A DNA stretch of 64,000 nucleotides from Monarcha castaneiventris obscurior (Eukaryota; Chordata; Aves; Passeriformes; Monarchidae): the NCBI GenBank assembly GCA_026261815.1, contig JAMPIT010000258.1:10407501-10471500 (forward strand), in the 5' to 3' direction. The notes beneath the pieces were generated by a model. That model searched no databases. It saw only the letters and a program-made list of their open reading frames with translations, and was not told the DNA's origin. The translations under genes and the position numbers were made by a program. Positions 11,437 to 20,943 of the stretch are shown one piece after another (position 1 is the stretch's first letter; each line of letters begins with the position of its first letter).

Positions 11437-12195
11437 CTGCACATGGAGGAGATGGTGCTGTCAGGACCCATCCTGCACCCATTGCTCTCCTGCTGAGCCT
11501 GCCTGTCTCTGCTGTGACCTACAGATCCCTCCTGATCACCCACCATGGCAATGCCCTGAGAGGGCACGTGGGTGTGTGGGAAAATTCTTCCAGCCAATAA
11601 TCTTCTAATTTTCTCATCTCTAGGGCTCTGCCACATGCCCAGCATGAAGCACAGGGCCCCATGTGTTGAGATCCCCTCAGCCCAGCCCCAAAGAGCAGCC
11701 ACAGCCCCACACAGGCTGGGGCTCCTCACAGCAGCTCCCAACCTGCCCATGCCCCACACACGGACTAACATGCCCAGGCTGGGGGTCCTGTCCCAACACT
11801 CACCGTACAGCTGGCTCCAGCCAGCGGGGAGTGGTGCCTCCACACCATCCTCCACAGACAGGCTGGCAGTGGCCGTGCTCCGTGGCGTGGGGGCTGCGTC
11901 CAGCGTCTCATTGCAGTGTGGTGTTCGCAGGGTGCCTGTGGCCAGCCCAGCCAGCAGTGACAGGATAGCAAAGAATCCCCACAGTGTCCCCTCCTGCAAC
12001 AAATCACAGCAGACCAGGGTCAGCCCTATCCAGGGTCCCCACACCAGGGATGAGGCTCCATGAGCTGGGGATGAGAAGGGATGGGGTCATGTAGTCCTGG
12101 CCATTGCAGCTGGACAGATCTGGGCTCACCTTGGGCTGCGGGTGCGTGGCAGGTCCTGCAGGCCTTGGCTCTGGTGGCCCCTGTTGCTGGTCCAT
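11000..12195 (-). CDS. ARTN: Artemin precursor, complete coding sequence in three exons
   Basis: Artemin is a secreted GDNF-family ligand that signals through GFRA3 and RET in sensory and sympathetic neurons. Joining 12130-12195, 11804-11993 and 11000-11436 on the minus strand gives 693 nt, 230 residues plus stop (human about 220). A hydrophobic signal core (about residues 25-41, LWGFFAILSLLAG) is followed by a pro-region with sequons at NET and NAT, a basic stretch with RGSR at 126-129 as the likely furin site, and a cystine-knot domain with all seven cysteines (133, 160, 164, 197, 198, 226, 228). The core CCRPTRYEAVSFMDV is diagnostic of artemin rather than GDNF, neurturin or persephin. Both introns have GT-AG ends and preserve phase (0, then 1). 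The start is the first ATG of the exon, in AGCATGG context; an upstream in-frame start is possible (see 15309-15354). Confidence 0.93.
11437..11803 (-). other. ARTN: ARTN intron between pro-region exons
   Basis: A 367-bp intron with a GTGAGT donor (complement of 11798-11803) and a CAG acceptor (complement of 11437-11439). Phase 1: the upstream exon ends with the first base of a Gly codon and the downstream exon supplies GG. Nothing else is recognised in it. Confidence 0.85.
11804..11993 (-). CDS. ARTN: ARTN middle coding exon: signal peptide core and pro-region
   Basis: 190 nt, entered through TTTGTTGCAG and left through G|GTGAGT. It encodes EGTLWGFFAILSLLAGLATG and then a Thr/Ala/Pro-rich pro-segment with one sequon (NET). 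In human ARTN the hydrophobic signal core also begins right at the start of an exon (PALWPTLAALALL), so the exon structure is conserved even though the residues are not. Confidence 0.88.
11994..12129 (-). other. ARTN: ARTN short phase-0 intron
   Basis: 136 bp, AAG|GTGAGC donor and TTGTTGCAG acceptor. It separates the N-terminal hydrophilic segment from the signal core. No other feature is seen. Confidence 0.85.
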
Positions 12196-12200
12196 GCTAG
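12130..12200 (-). CDS. ARTN: ARTN first certain coding exon
   Basis: The exon follows a CTGCACTTGCAG acceptor. It has five bases of leader (CTAGC), then ATG at the complement of 12193-12195 and 22 codons (MDQQQGPPEPRPAGPATHPQ and two more residues) to AAG|GTGAGC. Coding part is 12130-12195. The segment is hydrophilic and Pro/Gln-rich, so it makes a long n-region in front of the signal core, comparable to the human MELGLGG leader. The leader is short because this is an internal exon, so transcription must start in an upstream exon, most likely the one ending at 15309. Confidence 0.85.
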
Positions 12201-12396
12201 CTGCAAGTGCAGAGGTTGGGGTCAGTGCCCACACAGGGTGGGGATAGATCTGGCTGGCTGAGAGATGGCACATGCGTCCCCTGCCCTGGGCAAGCATGCC
12301 ACCCCCTCCCTTGCCCCCCAGAACCTCACAACACCTCCTGAACCCCATGCACGGACCACCCCACCCCTCTCCTCTCCTGGCGTAGCCAGGCATCCT

Positions 12397-12566
12397 CACC
12401 ACACCACACCACACCACACCACACACCACACCACACCACACCACACCACACCACACCACACCACACCACACCACACCACACCACACCACACCACACCACA
12501 CCACACCACACACCACACCACACCACACCACACCACACCACACCACACCACACCACACCACACACC
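12397..12566. repeat. Pentanucleotide microsatellite (CCACA)n / (TGTGG)n
   Basis: About 170 bp, roughly 34 units, of CCACA on the plus strand. Two phase slips (an extra CA near 12421 and near 12508) divide it into blocks. In the ARTN pre-mRNA the array reads (TGTGG)n. It lies about 200 bp upstream of the first certain ARTN coding exon. Confidence 0.98.
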
Positions 12567-13871
12567 CCTTCCAAGAGACAAGGCAGCTGGGGCAATCCAG
12601 CTTTTGTACAGCACCTCTCCTCAGGGCCAACACAGCCATCTCCTTGTGTGAACGGCCTGGGATGCCAGGCTGGGCTGTAAGGCAGCGGCTGGGGCTGGGA
12701 GCGCTGCGCGGGGGGGCCCTTTCCCATGGCCCTTCCCTGGGAATGTTTTTCTTGCTCACAGTGGGAGCCTGACCTTGGAAACTCCAAATCCATTAGCACA
12801 GGGTCCTTGGGTGCAGCCACCCCTTGGCCTCACGCTGGCTCCCCAGCCTGCTGCCTGTGCCAAGCTGGGACACGCAACCCCAGGGCAGCCTGGATGAGTG
12901 GGACTGCAAGGGGCAGGATGGTCAGGTAGGTCCTGTGGGGGCATGGCAGAGTGTGGAGCACCATGCTGGGCTCACTGTAGTCATTCACCTCAACACCACT
13001 GTTTGGTGTCCACTGCCCTGACACACAGAGAGGAACTGAGTCCCTGCTGTGCATGGTCCCAGCGAAGCAGCAGGCACGGTCTAAGGGGAGTGATGTCCCC
13101 CAGGAGGTGCTGGGGGAACTCCCATCTTCAGCTACATGTTCGCCTCCTTCCCCAGCTCCCCCTGCAGTGCAGGGGTGCCCCAGTGTCCAAAGCTAGGATA
13201 GCCTGGCTTTGAAGGGCTTTAGAAGTGGTTCCAAAAGGGGTGGTACCCTGCTTGGCCCATCCGCTGCATACCCTATCTCTCAGGATGGGACTGTCCCCTT
13301 GGAGCCTATTGACATTCTGCATTCAGGAGTTCCCCCATCCCCTCTATGACTTTGACTTTGCCCCAGCATGTCCCAGTTGTTTCCACGGCAAAGCCGGGAC
13401 GGGACATGCTGAGGAGAGCACTCCTGACCAAAAAAAAGTGAAAGCACATGCCTGGGCCCTGCTGGGACAAGGAGAAAAAATAATTTCCTCCAGTCCCTCT
13501 AGCATCTCAGGGGATGGTCCCCAAGTCCAATCTGATGCCACCCTGCCCTGGCCACACTGTGACACGGGGCTGCCATGTGCCCCCTTTAGGGGCCGTGCAC
13601 CGGGCGGGATGTGCCCCCGGTGCCGGCAGGGCTCGCACCGCCCCCCCGGCCGCGCCAGCCGCCACAGCCTGGCCAAGCACAGCCCACGCTGCCCTTCGCT
13701 CCCGTGGCGGACCGTGGCCCCACGCCAGCCGCTGCCGCCAGGTCATGGTTTTCCCAGGCCGGCACCGCCGGAGGGGCCAGGCGAGGGTCCCTGCGCCCTG
13801 CTGGGAGGGGACGGACTCCCCGGTCCTCGCTCCCGCCGCCCCGCCACGGCCCCTCGGCTCCAACATCCCGG

Positions 13872-13903
13872 CGGGACGGGGCGGGACGGGACGGGACGGG
13901 ACG
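13872..13903. repeat. Short (GGGAC)n array
   Basis: About six near-perfect GGGAC units within the CpG island, preceded by related GGGGC units. The G-rich strand is the plus strand. Confidence 0.85.
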
Positions 13904-15308
13904 GATCAGCCAGTGCAATTCAGGCTTCTCCCGTCCGGCGGCAGCACGGCCCCGGACTGTGCAGTGGGAGCGCTGCCGGCGGGGCGCCGAACGAGGGCAG
14001 CCTCCCTCCGCCACCGGGAGCCCCAGAGGCGAAGGCACGGACACAACCAGTGCCTCCTCATACTCGGGCCCCGTCCACGGGCGCAGCTCCTCGAGCGCGC
14101 AGGACCGCAGCCCACGCTGGCCCCTCAGCCCCGCTCGGCATCTGCTTTCGCCCAGCGCGGGCAGGGCTGAACCAAGCACCTGGGCACCCCACGGGGATGC
14201 CAGACCTGCACACCCCGCAGCAGACCCCCATGTCCCGCACGGGGGAATCTGGCTGAGATCTGTCCCAGCCACGGCTGCCGGAGCCCTGCCGTGCTATTCA
14301 TAGACACAGGAGGGTTTTTTCCCAGGGTCGGAACCGAGACCATCCGAGTGAGGACCTGCCTGGACGCCCGCCACATGTGTCCCCCGCCCGGGGCTAAGCA
14401 ACAGCAGTTGCTGGTGCAATCCCTGAGCGAGCCACCTCACGCTCACTCGTGCAGGGCCCGGCGAGAGCCCCGCTGCCTGCTCTGTGCATGGGGCGCTGGG
14501 AGTGGATGTCCCGTGGCCGCACCAGGCCCCCGGGGGAGGCAGCAGACACTCGCGAAGTGCATCCACTCGGGGCCTGAGGGTGCCCCAGGCCCGCGGTGAG
14601 TGTCTCAGCTCTCGGAGTAGCCATGCCAGCTCTGCAGCCGCGGGTCCCAACCTGGAAGCGCGGGGGGATGTCCAGAGACCCTTCGGGCACCTGCGGGCAC
14701 CGGCGAAGGCCCTGCATCCCTCCGCGCTGACCCTGACAGAAGAAGTGATGGGGGTCAGAAATCAACCCCACGTGTGATGCGGAGCGGACACCCGCCCCGC
14801 AAAGCCTTGGAAGACCGGGGTCAGACACGTGGGGCACACGGCAGAGACCAAACTCGGCCCCAACTCGGGGACAGCAGAGCCGCGGGGCACAGGGTACCCC
14901 CGCCCTGTGCCTCCCGCCTGCCCACCGCCCAGGGCGTACACCTGTCCGACGTGCCCAACGGGCCGGGCGGGAGCCCAGGGAAGAGGCGGGAGAGTCGGTC
15001 CCCGTGCCCCCCGGGCGCCCGCAGCGGGATGCCGCCTCTCCCCGCCCGGGCAGGGAACCCCGGCCCCGCCGCGGCCCCCAGCGCTTCCCGCCGCCGGGTC
15101 GGGCTCGGCACCCCGGGAGCCGCCCGGGGGGGACTTGCTCGGGGGCGGCCCGAGCCCCCTCACCGCCCCGCGAGTATTGCCGGGGGGTGGGCGGCGAAGC
15201 GGGTTCCCCTCGTCCCCCCCGCAGTCCCGGTACGAGCCTCCGCCGAGGCCCGGGGCCGCCGGCAGGCTGGGGCGGGCGCTGTCGCCCGCCACCCCGGCCC
15301 GCACTCAC

Positions 15309-15500
15309 CGTGCCCGCGGCGGGGACCATCCCCCGGGCCGCCGCTGCCCCGCATCGCCTCCGCTCCCCGCCGCCCCCCGCCGCCCGCCGCCGCTGCGCCG
15401 GGGCGGGGCGCTGGCGGGGGCCGGCGCTGCCCCGCCGGCACCGACTCCCGCCGCTGCTCCCGGTGCCGCTCCCGCTGCGTCTCGGGGTGCGGTGCCGGCG
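15309..15500 (-). other. ARTN: Candidate ARTN 5' exon (right end approximate)
   Basis: A strong minus-strand donor (CACG|GTGAGT, complement of 15303-15309) lies in the densest part of the CpG island. If spliced to the ARTN acceptor at 12200, an ATG at the complement of 15352-15354 becomes in frame with artemin and adds 17 residues (MRGSGGPGDGPRRGHAS) before the MDQQQ start. A second ATG (complement of 15327-15329, GGGATGG context) would open the +1 frame instead. The donor and ATGs are seen directly; the splice and the transcription start are inferred, and the right boundary is a guess. Other first exons in the island are possible. Confidence 0.4.
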
Positions 15501-15599
15501 GCGGCAGGCGGACGCGCAGTGCGGGGCAGCGGTGGCTCCATCCCGCTCCCGTCGTCGCTGCCGGTGTCAAATTCCAGCCACCGTCACCTGACCGGCGGG

Positions 15600-15860
15600 G
15601 CGGGCACCGACACCGGGACCCCGATTCGCCCTGGCACCAGGATACCAACCGGCACCCCGATCCTCACGTAGTGGCACCGGGACTCCGACCCGCACGGGCG
15701 CCTGGACCGCACCGGGATCAGGAGGGCACCGGAATCCCGCCAGCAGCAGGAGCCGCAGCCCAACCCGCTCCAGCACCGGGTCTCGCCGTGATCCGCACCG
15801 CCTCCGAGCTCCTGCGGAAACTCGCACCCCACTGGGAATGGCACCGGGACCCCCGGAGGC
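15600..15860. repeat. Degenerate tandem repeat of CACCGGGACCCC-like units
   Basis: Within the CpG island the motif CACCGGGAC or CACCGGAATC followed by CCCGA/CCCGC recurs at irregular spacing of about 15-25 bp (for example near 15611, 15682, 15711, 15727 and 15842). It is too degenerate for a clean unit, but is clearly repetitive. Confidence 0.4.
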
Positions 15861-17070
15861 ACCCGACCCCCTCTACCGCCACCTGCCCGTCGGCCGACCC
15901 CCGGGCAGGCGGGCCCGCAGCCTGGACGGACGGACGGACGCCCCGTGAGCGGGGCTCCCTGCCCCGACAGCCCGATCGCAGCGCTACCAGGACGGACACA
16001 CGGACACCCTCGGGAAAGGGTTTAGCCCTTCCCGGAGCGCTCCGGGAGCAGAGCCCCACGGGGACCCCCACGCCCCGCGTCGGAGGGCAGAGCCCCGCGG
16101 GGACCCCTTGCACACGTGGGGATCCGGCGGGGATAGGGTGTCGGGCAGGGTCGGGGCCATCCCGGCAGCTCCCGCCCGCAGCGGGGCCGGCCGGCGTCCC
16201 AAGCACCCCGAGCTGACTCGGGTCACCGCTGTGCCTGGAGCTCGTGTCCGACTGCGCCGGAGGAGGTGTCCGGCCTCCCGCCCGCCCGCGCCCCGCGCCC
16301 CGGTCCTCCTCGGCTGGGCTGCCCGCCACCGGGCTCCTTACCTCTGCCGCCGCCCTGCCTCCCTCCGCCGGGGCCGCCGCTGGCCCCGGGGACATGGGGG
16401 CCGGCTGGCGAGTCGAGCCGAGCCCGTGCGAGTCCTTACGTCACCGCCCGGGGCCCTCCGCGTCCATCCCGGGGCTCTCGAGTGCTCCTTGCGAACGTGC
16501 CAAATCCCGGGGCCGCCTCCGCTCGGCCCCGCTTCACACGTGCTCCCCTGGCCGGAGCTGATGGCCGGTACGCGCCCCGGGCCAGGCGAGCGCCCCGGGT
16601 CCGGCCCTCATGGCTGCGGGGTCCGAGGGCGCCCGGGCGGGCTGCGCGCCCCGCGGTGCCGCCGGCCGTGTCACCTGCCCCGGCGGCGCTCCGCCGCCTC
16701 GGCGCAACTCCCCGGGCTTATGCAACTCGCCGGCTGGAGCGGGGCCAGCGGCTCGGTCGCCGGCTGTGCCACGGCTGCACGCCGGTTCCCAGTTCGCCCC
16801 GAGCCCGGGCCACTCGCGGGGCTTTAACCTCGTCCCCGCCGCCCGGCAGCCCGGGCCCCGCGGTCCCTCGGAAGGGACGGATGGCCGCGCCTGCAGCCAC
16901 CTGCGGAGCCGCCGCCTCGCCTGCTCTCATCTCCCCGGATTATCCAGCGCGGGGGTGACAACTCCCGCGTCCTCCTGCGACATCACCTGCCGGGGAGTGT
17001 GCGGGCACAGGCGGCGCCCTCTAAGCCGCCCCTGCCACGGCGAGCAGGGACAGCGGAGGTGGCACGCGGC

Positions 17071-19380
17071 CCGGAGCTGCTGCTTCCCCTGCCCTGGAGC
17101 GTCGCCGCGTGGCCCCAGCTCCCCCCCTTTCACCCTCACTCCTGTCCTGGCACAAGCATCTTGGCCTGGTCTGTGGCTGTGGGTGGCTCCCTGACTGCTG
17201 GTGGGACTGCGTGGGAGCACGGGCTCTGCTGTGGGACTGCGCTGCTCCCTGGCCCCGGCCTGAGGCTGCTCCCATCTGAGATGTCCTCGTGGGCATCAGG
17301 GGTGATGCCCTTGGGTGCCCTGGTCCAGCAGGGCTTGGAGGCCCTGGAGCATCCCTGGGGTAGAGAAACAGCCTGGGACAAGTGACAGGAAACAGGATCC
17401 TCTGCTTTGCAGGACTGCCGACTAGTGCAGCTGCTTGCCTGGAAAATTTCAATGTGAGCAGCAGTGTTCCAGGTTGCCAGGCTGTCCCCACGGCCACAGC
17501 CCTGCCCATGCTAGGGAAGCTGCCCAGGAAGAGAGGGCTGCCAGTGAAGGGAAGGGCTGCCTCCCCCACTGATAACCCTCAGGGCTTGGAGACAGCCTCG
17601 GGTGTTGGCTCAGCAGAGGGGTTACCCCATCCTCCTCCTACCTTTCCTACAGTTTGGGCAGGTCCTCATGTCCCCAGAACACATCCAGGAAGTTCTGAGG
17701 ATGCGATGCTGGTGGTATGCAGGGGGCTATGTGGGGCATGGCACAGGGTATCCCGGGGACCCCCTACAGGTGAGCCCACAGTGTCCCCAGTCCTGTGAAA
17801 GGGGTGTTTGTGCCAAGCCTGGCCTCTGTCCTCTTCCAGGTGTGCCCCCTTCGAGGCCGCTACCCCAGACACCTGGAGGCACTGGCTCCCTCCTCTGCCC
17901 TTTCTTCTTGTCCTGGGAGACATAAGCCTGCTGCTGCTGTCAGCAGCACAGTGTCACACCAGCAGCACCTTGTCCCTATCCCCCCACCATCGTGGTGGCA
18001 GCGTGTCCCAGCTCTGTGCCCCAATCCCAGCACTGCTCTCCCCTCTTGGGCTCCCATGAGTATTGGCTCTGCTCTGAGGAGCTCTGAGCATGGGTCAGGC
18101 TGCACAGGGTACTGGGGTGCAGGGCAGGGTTCCAGCCCCACCAGTCTCCAGACGGAGGGGTGACCTGCTCCCTGACTGCTGCTGGCACCACCTGGTTTGG
18201 TACCTTCCAGGTCCCTTCAGCCCGTGCTCCTGCACCCCTGGGGCTGGGGTGATCCCAAGTGCCTTGTCTGGTCTGGAATAAGCCCTGCAGAGCCAGGGCC
18301 TGCTGTGACATCTGTCCCTGAAAGTGCCACCCTTGCATGTGGCAGGATGGGGGTGATGCAGACCAGCCAGATGGCAGGACTGAGCATGCCATGACTGCTG
18401 TCCAAGGCCATGGCTGGGTGTGACAAAACATACGTAGGAGAGAGTTGTGACGCAGGCGTCCCATCTCAGCAGTGACGTGGCTCTTTCAGGGGTATCTCTG
18501 AACAAGTCTCCTTGTCTCAGCTGACCTGAACGTCCTTGTGTGACCTGGTCCCAGCCCAGCCTGATGGCTGTGGTGGCCCTGCTCTTTAAGTGCTGGGAAG
18601 AGAGGAGGGATGGAAGGAGGATTTGAGCAGCTCCAGCATCTTCTTGGAATCTGCAACCACACATCAGGGAGGGCTGGGCAGTTGGTTCTCTGGTGCCCCA
18701 CTAGTGCGAGGAACAACCCACCCCTTGTTTAGGAGCTGGGAGGTCTGGCGCACCAGTCACTCACCTTGTAGCCTTCCCATTCCTCCAAGCGACGGAACTG
18801 TCCCCAGCATATCCTGTGGCTCCAGGAGCCTGGCAGCATCACCAGGGTTTGCCTAAGGGGTTACACTCCTCCTGCTGGGACTTGGCAGGTGTCAGAGCTG
18901 GTCACAGCCTCGGTCTCTGGCTTCCCAAACCATTTCCTTTTCCAGGACACTGCAGTGAGAAGGTCACTTGGCTGGACACCTGCCTTTGTCAGGGCCGCAC
19001 CCAGCACGATTGCTGCTGTGACCCTTGGCAGGAAATCATCCTGCTGGCAGGGAGTCCCCAGGAGAGTAGTCAGAGTCCCAGGCAGCCTGTCACACGCAGG
19101 ACAAACTCTGATGCCTGTGCTTTCCAACAAGAAATGAACCCAACCCACAATCCCCTCTCCCACCCCTCGTCACCTGCAAGGAGGAGCACAGCCCTCTCCT
19201 GTCCCCAGCACCAGGCCAGTGGCATTGGCTAGCTGCAGCTCCCAGCAGCTGGATTACTGACCTGGAGTTGTCAGCAGTAAAACCAGGCAGGGGACAGCCC
19301 AACCAGGGGAATCCCTCTGCCTCCCGTAAAAAATGCCCAAGGCAGTAGAAGAAAGAGGCCAGCCAAGCTTGTTTGATAGC
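17071..19380. other. Gene-poor interval between ARTN island and ST3GAL3 3' region
   Basis: No recognised gene. The plus strand has exon-like segments with plausible splice sites at 17413-17453, 17653-17769 and 17840-18163, and a cysteine-rich stretch after an acceptor at 18945. None matches a protein I know, so they are treated as findings and not as genes. Confidence 0.5.
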
Positions 19381-19386
19381 TTTATT
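19381..19386 (-). terminator. ST3GAL3: Distal minus-strand AATAAA, candidate ST3GAL3 end
   Basis: The complement reads AATAAAGC, about 4.1 kb downstream of the ST3GAL3 stop codon. The sequence before it on the minus strand is more AT-rich than its surroundings (about 19380-19510), as near many transcript ends. It could be the distal ST3GAL3 poly(A) signal or belong to an unrecognised transcript. Confidence 0.35.
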
Positions 19387-20937
19387 GCTTCTGTGATATG
19401 ACTGAATTGATGTGACATAAGCTGGCTTGGAGGAGCCTGCAAGACTCTTGCCCTCCCTGCCTAGAGGGGAAATTAAAAAAAAATGCAGAAACTAAAACTA
19501 ATTTTAAAAACTCATTGAGTTCTTGCATCTTGGCTTGGTACAGTACCGGCGAATGCACTGGCCTTTCCAAGAGACCCTGTGCAGGCTGTGCAAGGACCCA
19601 GCACCCAGAGGGGCAGGGCAGTGGCCCCAAAAGGGCTCCTGCACCGAAGGACACATCTCTAATACTGTGAGTGACACACTCGGACCGAGAGCACACCGTG
19701 CTGGTGCCCCTGGAGCTTGGCATGGTGGTTGCCTCCCAGCCAAACACTCTGGAAGCCCTTGCCTGTGTCCAGTTCTGCCTGTACCCAGCCCAGCTGCACC
19801 CATTTGACACAAACAGCCCTGTCCTGACACCTTTTCCCACTCACAGCAGTTCCCACACTGAGGGGTAGCAGAGCATGGCCAGGCAGGCCCTCTCCACTTC
19901 TCCCTCCAAGGAAAGGAGACACAGAAAACCCGGAGATGCTGAGATGAGGAATGTTGGGCTGGATCCCATGGCTGCCTTGTGCTACCTAGCCATGGTACTT
20001 CCCTTTGGCACGTGTGAGCTTGAGGCCACAGGATGGCCAGGCCTAACGGGGTGAGCTGGTGGTGGGAGCCCACTGCCAGTGTGATGGGCACTGCCACAAA
20101 TGCACAAGCAGCTCATGGTGTGGTCAGCACAACAGCAGCAACTCCCTGTCAGCCCCTGTCCTCCAGAGCAGCACGTGCAGGTTGCCCTGCAGGTCTCTGT
20201 ACCTGCTCTCTGCACTAGTTGGAGCAAAAGCCACTGTGGTCACTGGCCCCCAACTTCCCTGTGTTTCCCTGGGCTCTGTCTAGGCAACTCAAGTGGCCTT
20301 TCTGCACCACAGCGCATCAGAGGCACCAGGCAACCCCGCTCTATATTTAGGCTGTGGAGAATTCCCCTGGGCTCTCCCTTCCGATCTGACAAGGTGAGTC
20401 ACTGTGAGGGAGAGGCCAAGACTCACATCCGTCCCACTGACCCTGCTCTGACCCGTGTGCACTGCTCCGAGCTGGCAGGACTGCAGCGTTTCAAGGGCGG
20501 GAGGTGGCTGCAGGTGCACGCGGGGAGGCAGCCAAAAGAACGGCACCCAGGAGCAAAACCCAGTGCTGAGCACTGCTCCTGGAGCTGGAGCCCCATCACC
20601 CAGCTACAGGCTGCTCTGTGGTGTCAGTGAGCTAGAGGAGAGCCTTGGCCCCCAAACGCTCTTTTCTTCTACATGCACGTGGTCCTGGCCCACCACAGTC
20701 ACTCTGGGCCATGCACTCATTTATTCAACTTGGACACTTCTGCCTGGAGACCCTTGCCAAGGCGGAGGGAAGGGATTGGAGTCACCTCCCTGGTCTGTAG
20801 GGTCAACTTCCCATCCTGTTCATGGCTGTGGTGGAGAGCTGGGATGACAGGGAAGGCTGAGCAGTGGCCGTGCTGTGTCCTTGGACCTGGAGCCAGTGAG
20901 TTGGAAGATAAAAGTGCCTTGTAGCTTTGTAGTGCTC

Positions 20938-20943
20938 AATAAA
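20938..20943 (+). terminator. Plus-strand AATAAA in AT-rich context
   Basis: The plus strand reads GTGCTCAATAAACCAG, followed by TTAATTAAATCAATG. This looks like the end of a transcript running left to right, opposite to ST3GAL3. No plus-strand gene could be identified upstream with confidence. Confidence 0.3.

Larger units (their letters stand above)
12201..15308 (-). other. ARTN: ARTN upstream intron (inferred)
   Basis: The region between the ARTN acceptor at 12201-12203 and the candidate donor at 15303-15308. It contains the TGTGG-type array at 12397-12566, a short GGGAC array at 13872-13903 and the left half of a long CpG island from about 13560. The many long ORFs here come from GC-rich composition; none resembles a known protein. 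Confidence 0.5.
13560..17070. promoter_or_regulatory. ARTN: Long CpG island upstream of ARTN
   Basis: About 3.5 kb of very GC- and CpG-rich DNA, densest at 15000-15560 and 16240-16960, probably containing the ARTN promoter or promoters on the minus strand. GC boxes are abundant and no clear TATA box is seen. The island holds many spurious ORFs, including one of 480 codons at 14774-16216 on the plus strand. Its length is unusual for one gene, so it may contain more than one start site or a divergent transcript. Confidence 0.6.

Noticed and set aside
12004..12759. Minus-strand ORF of 251 codons
   Set aside because: Only the MDQQQ end is real (ARTN exon); the rest is the TGTGG array and intron, separated by a clear splice acceptor at 12201-12203.
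13225..14256. Plus-strand ORF of 343 codons
   Set aside because: Composition-driven ORF running into the CpG island; no recognisable motif or splice structure.
14774..16216. Plus-strand ORF of 480 codons and its overlapping neighbours
   Set aside because: Pro/Arg/Gly/Ala-rich translation of a CpG island where stop codons are rare; no domain, and similar ORFs exist in every frame.
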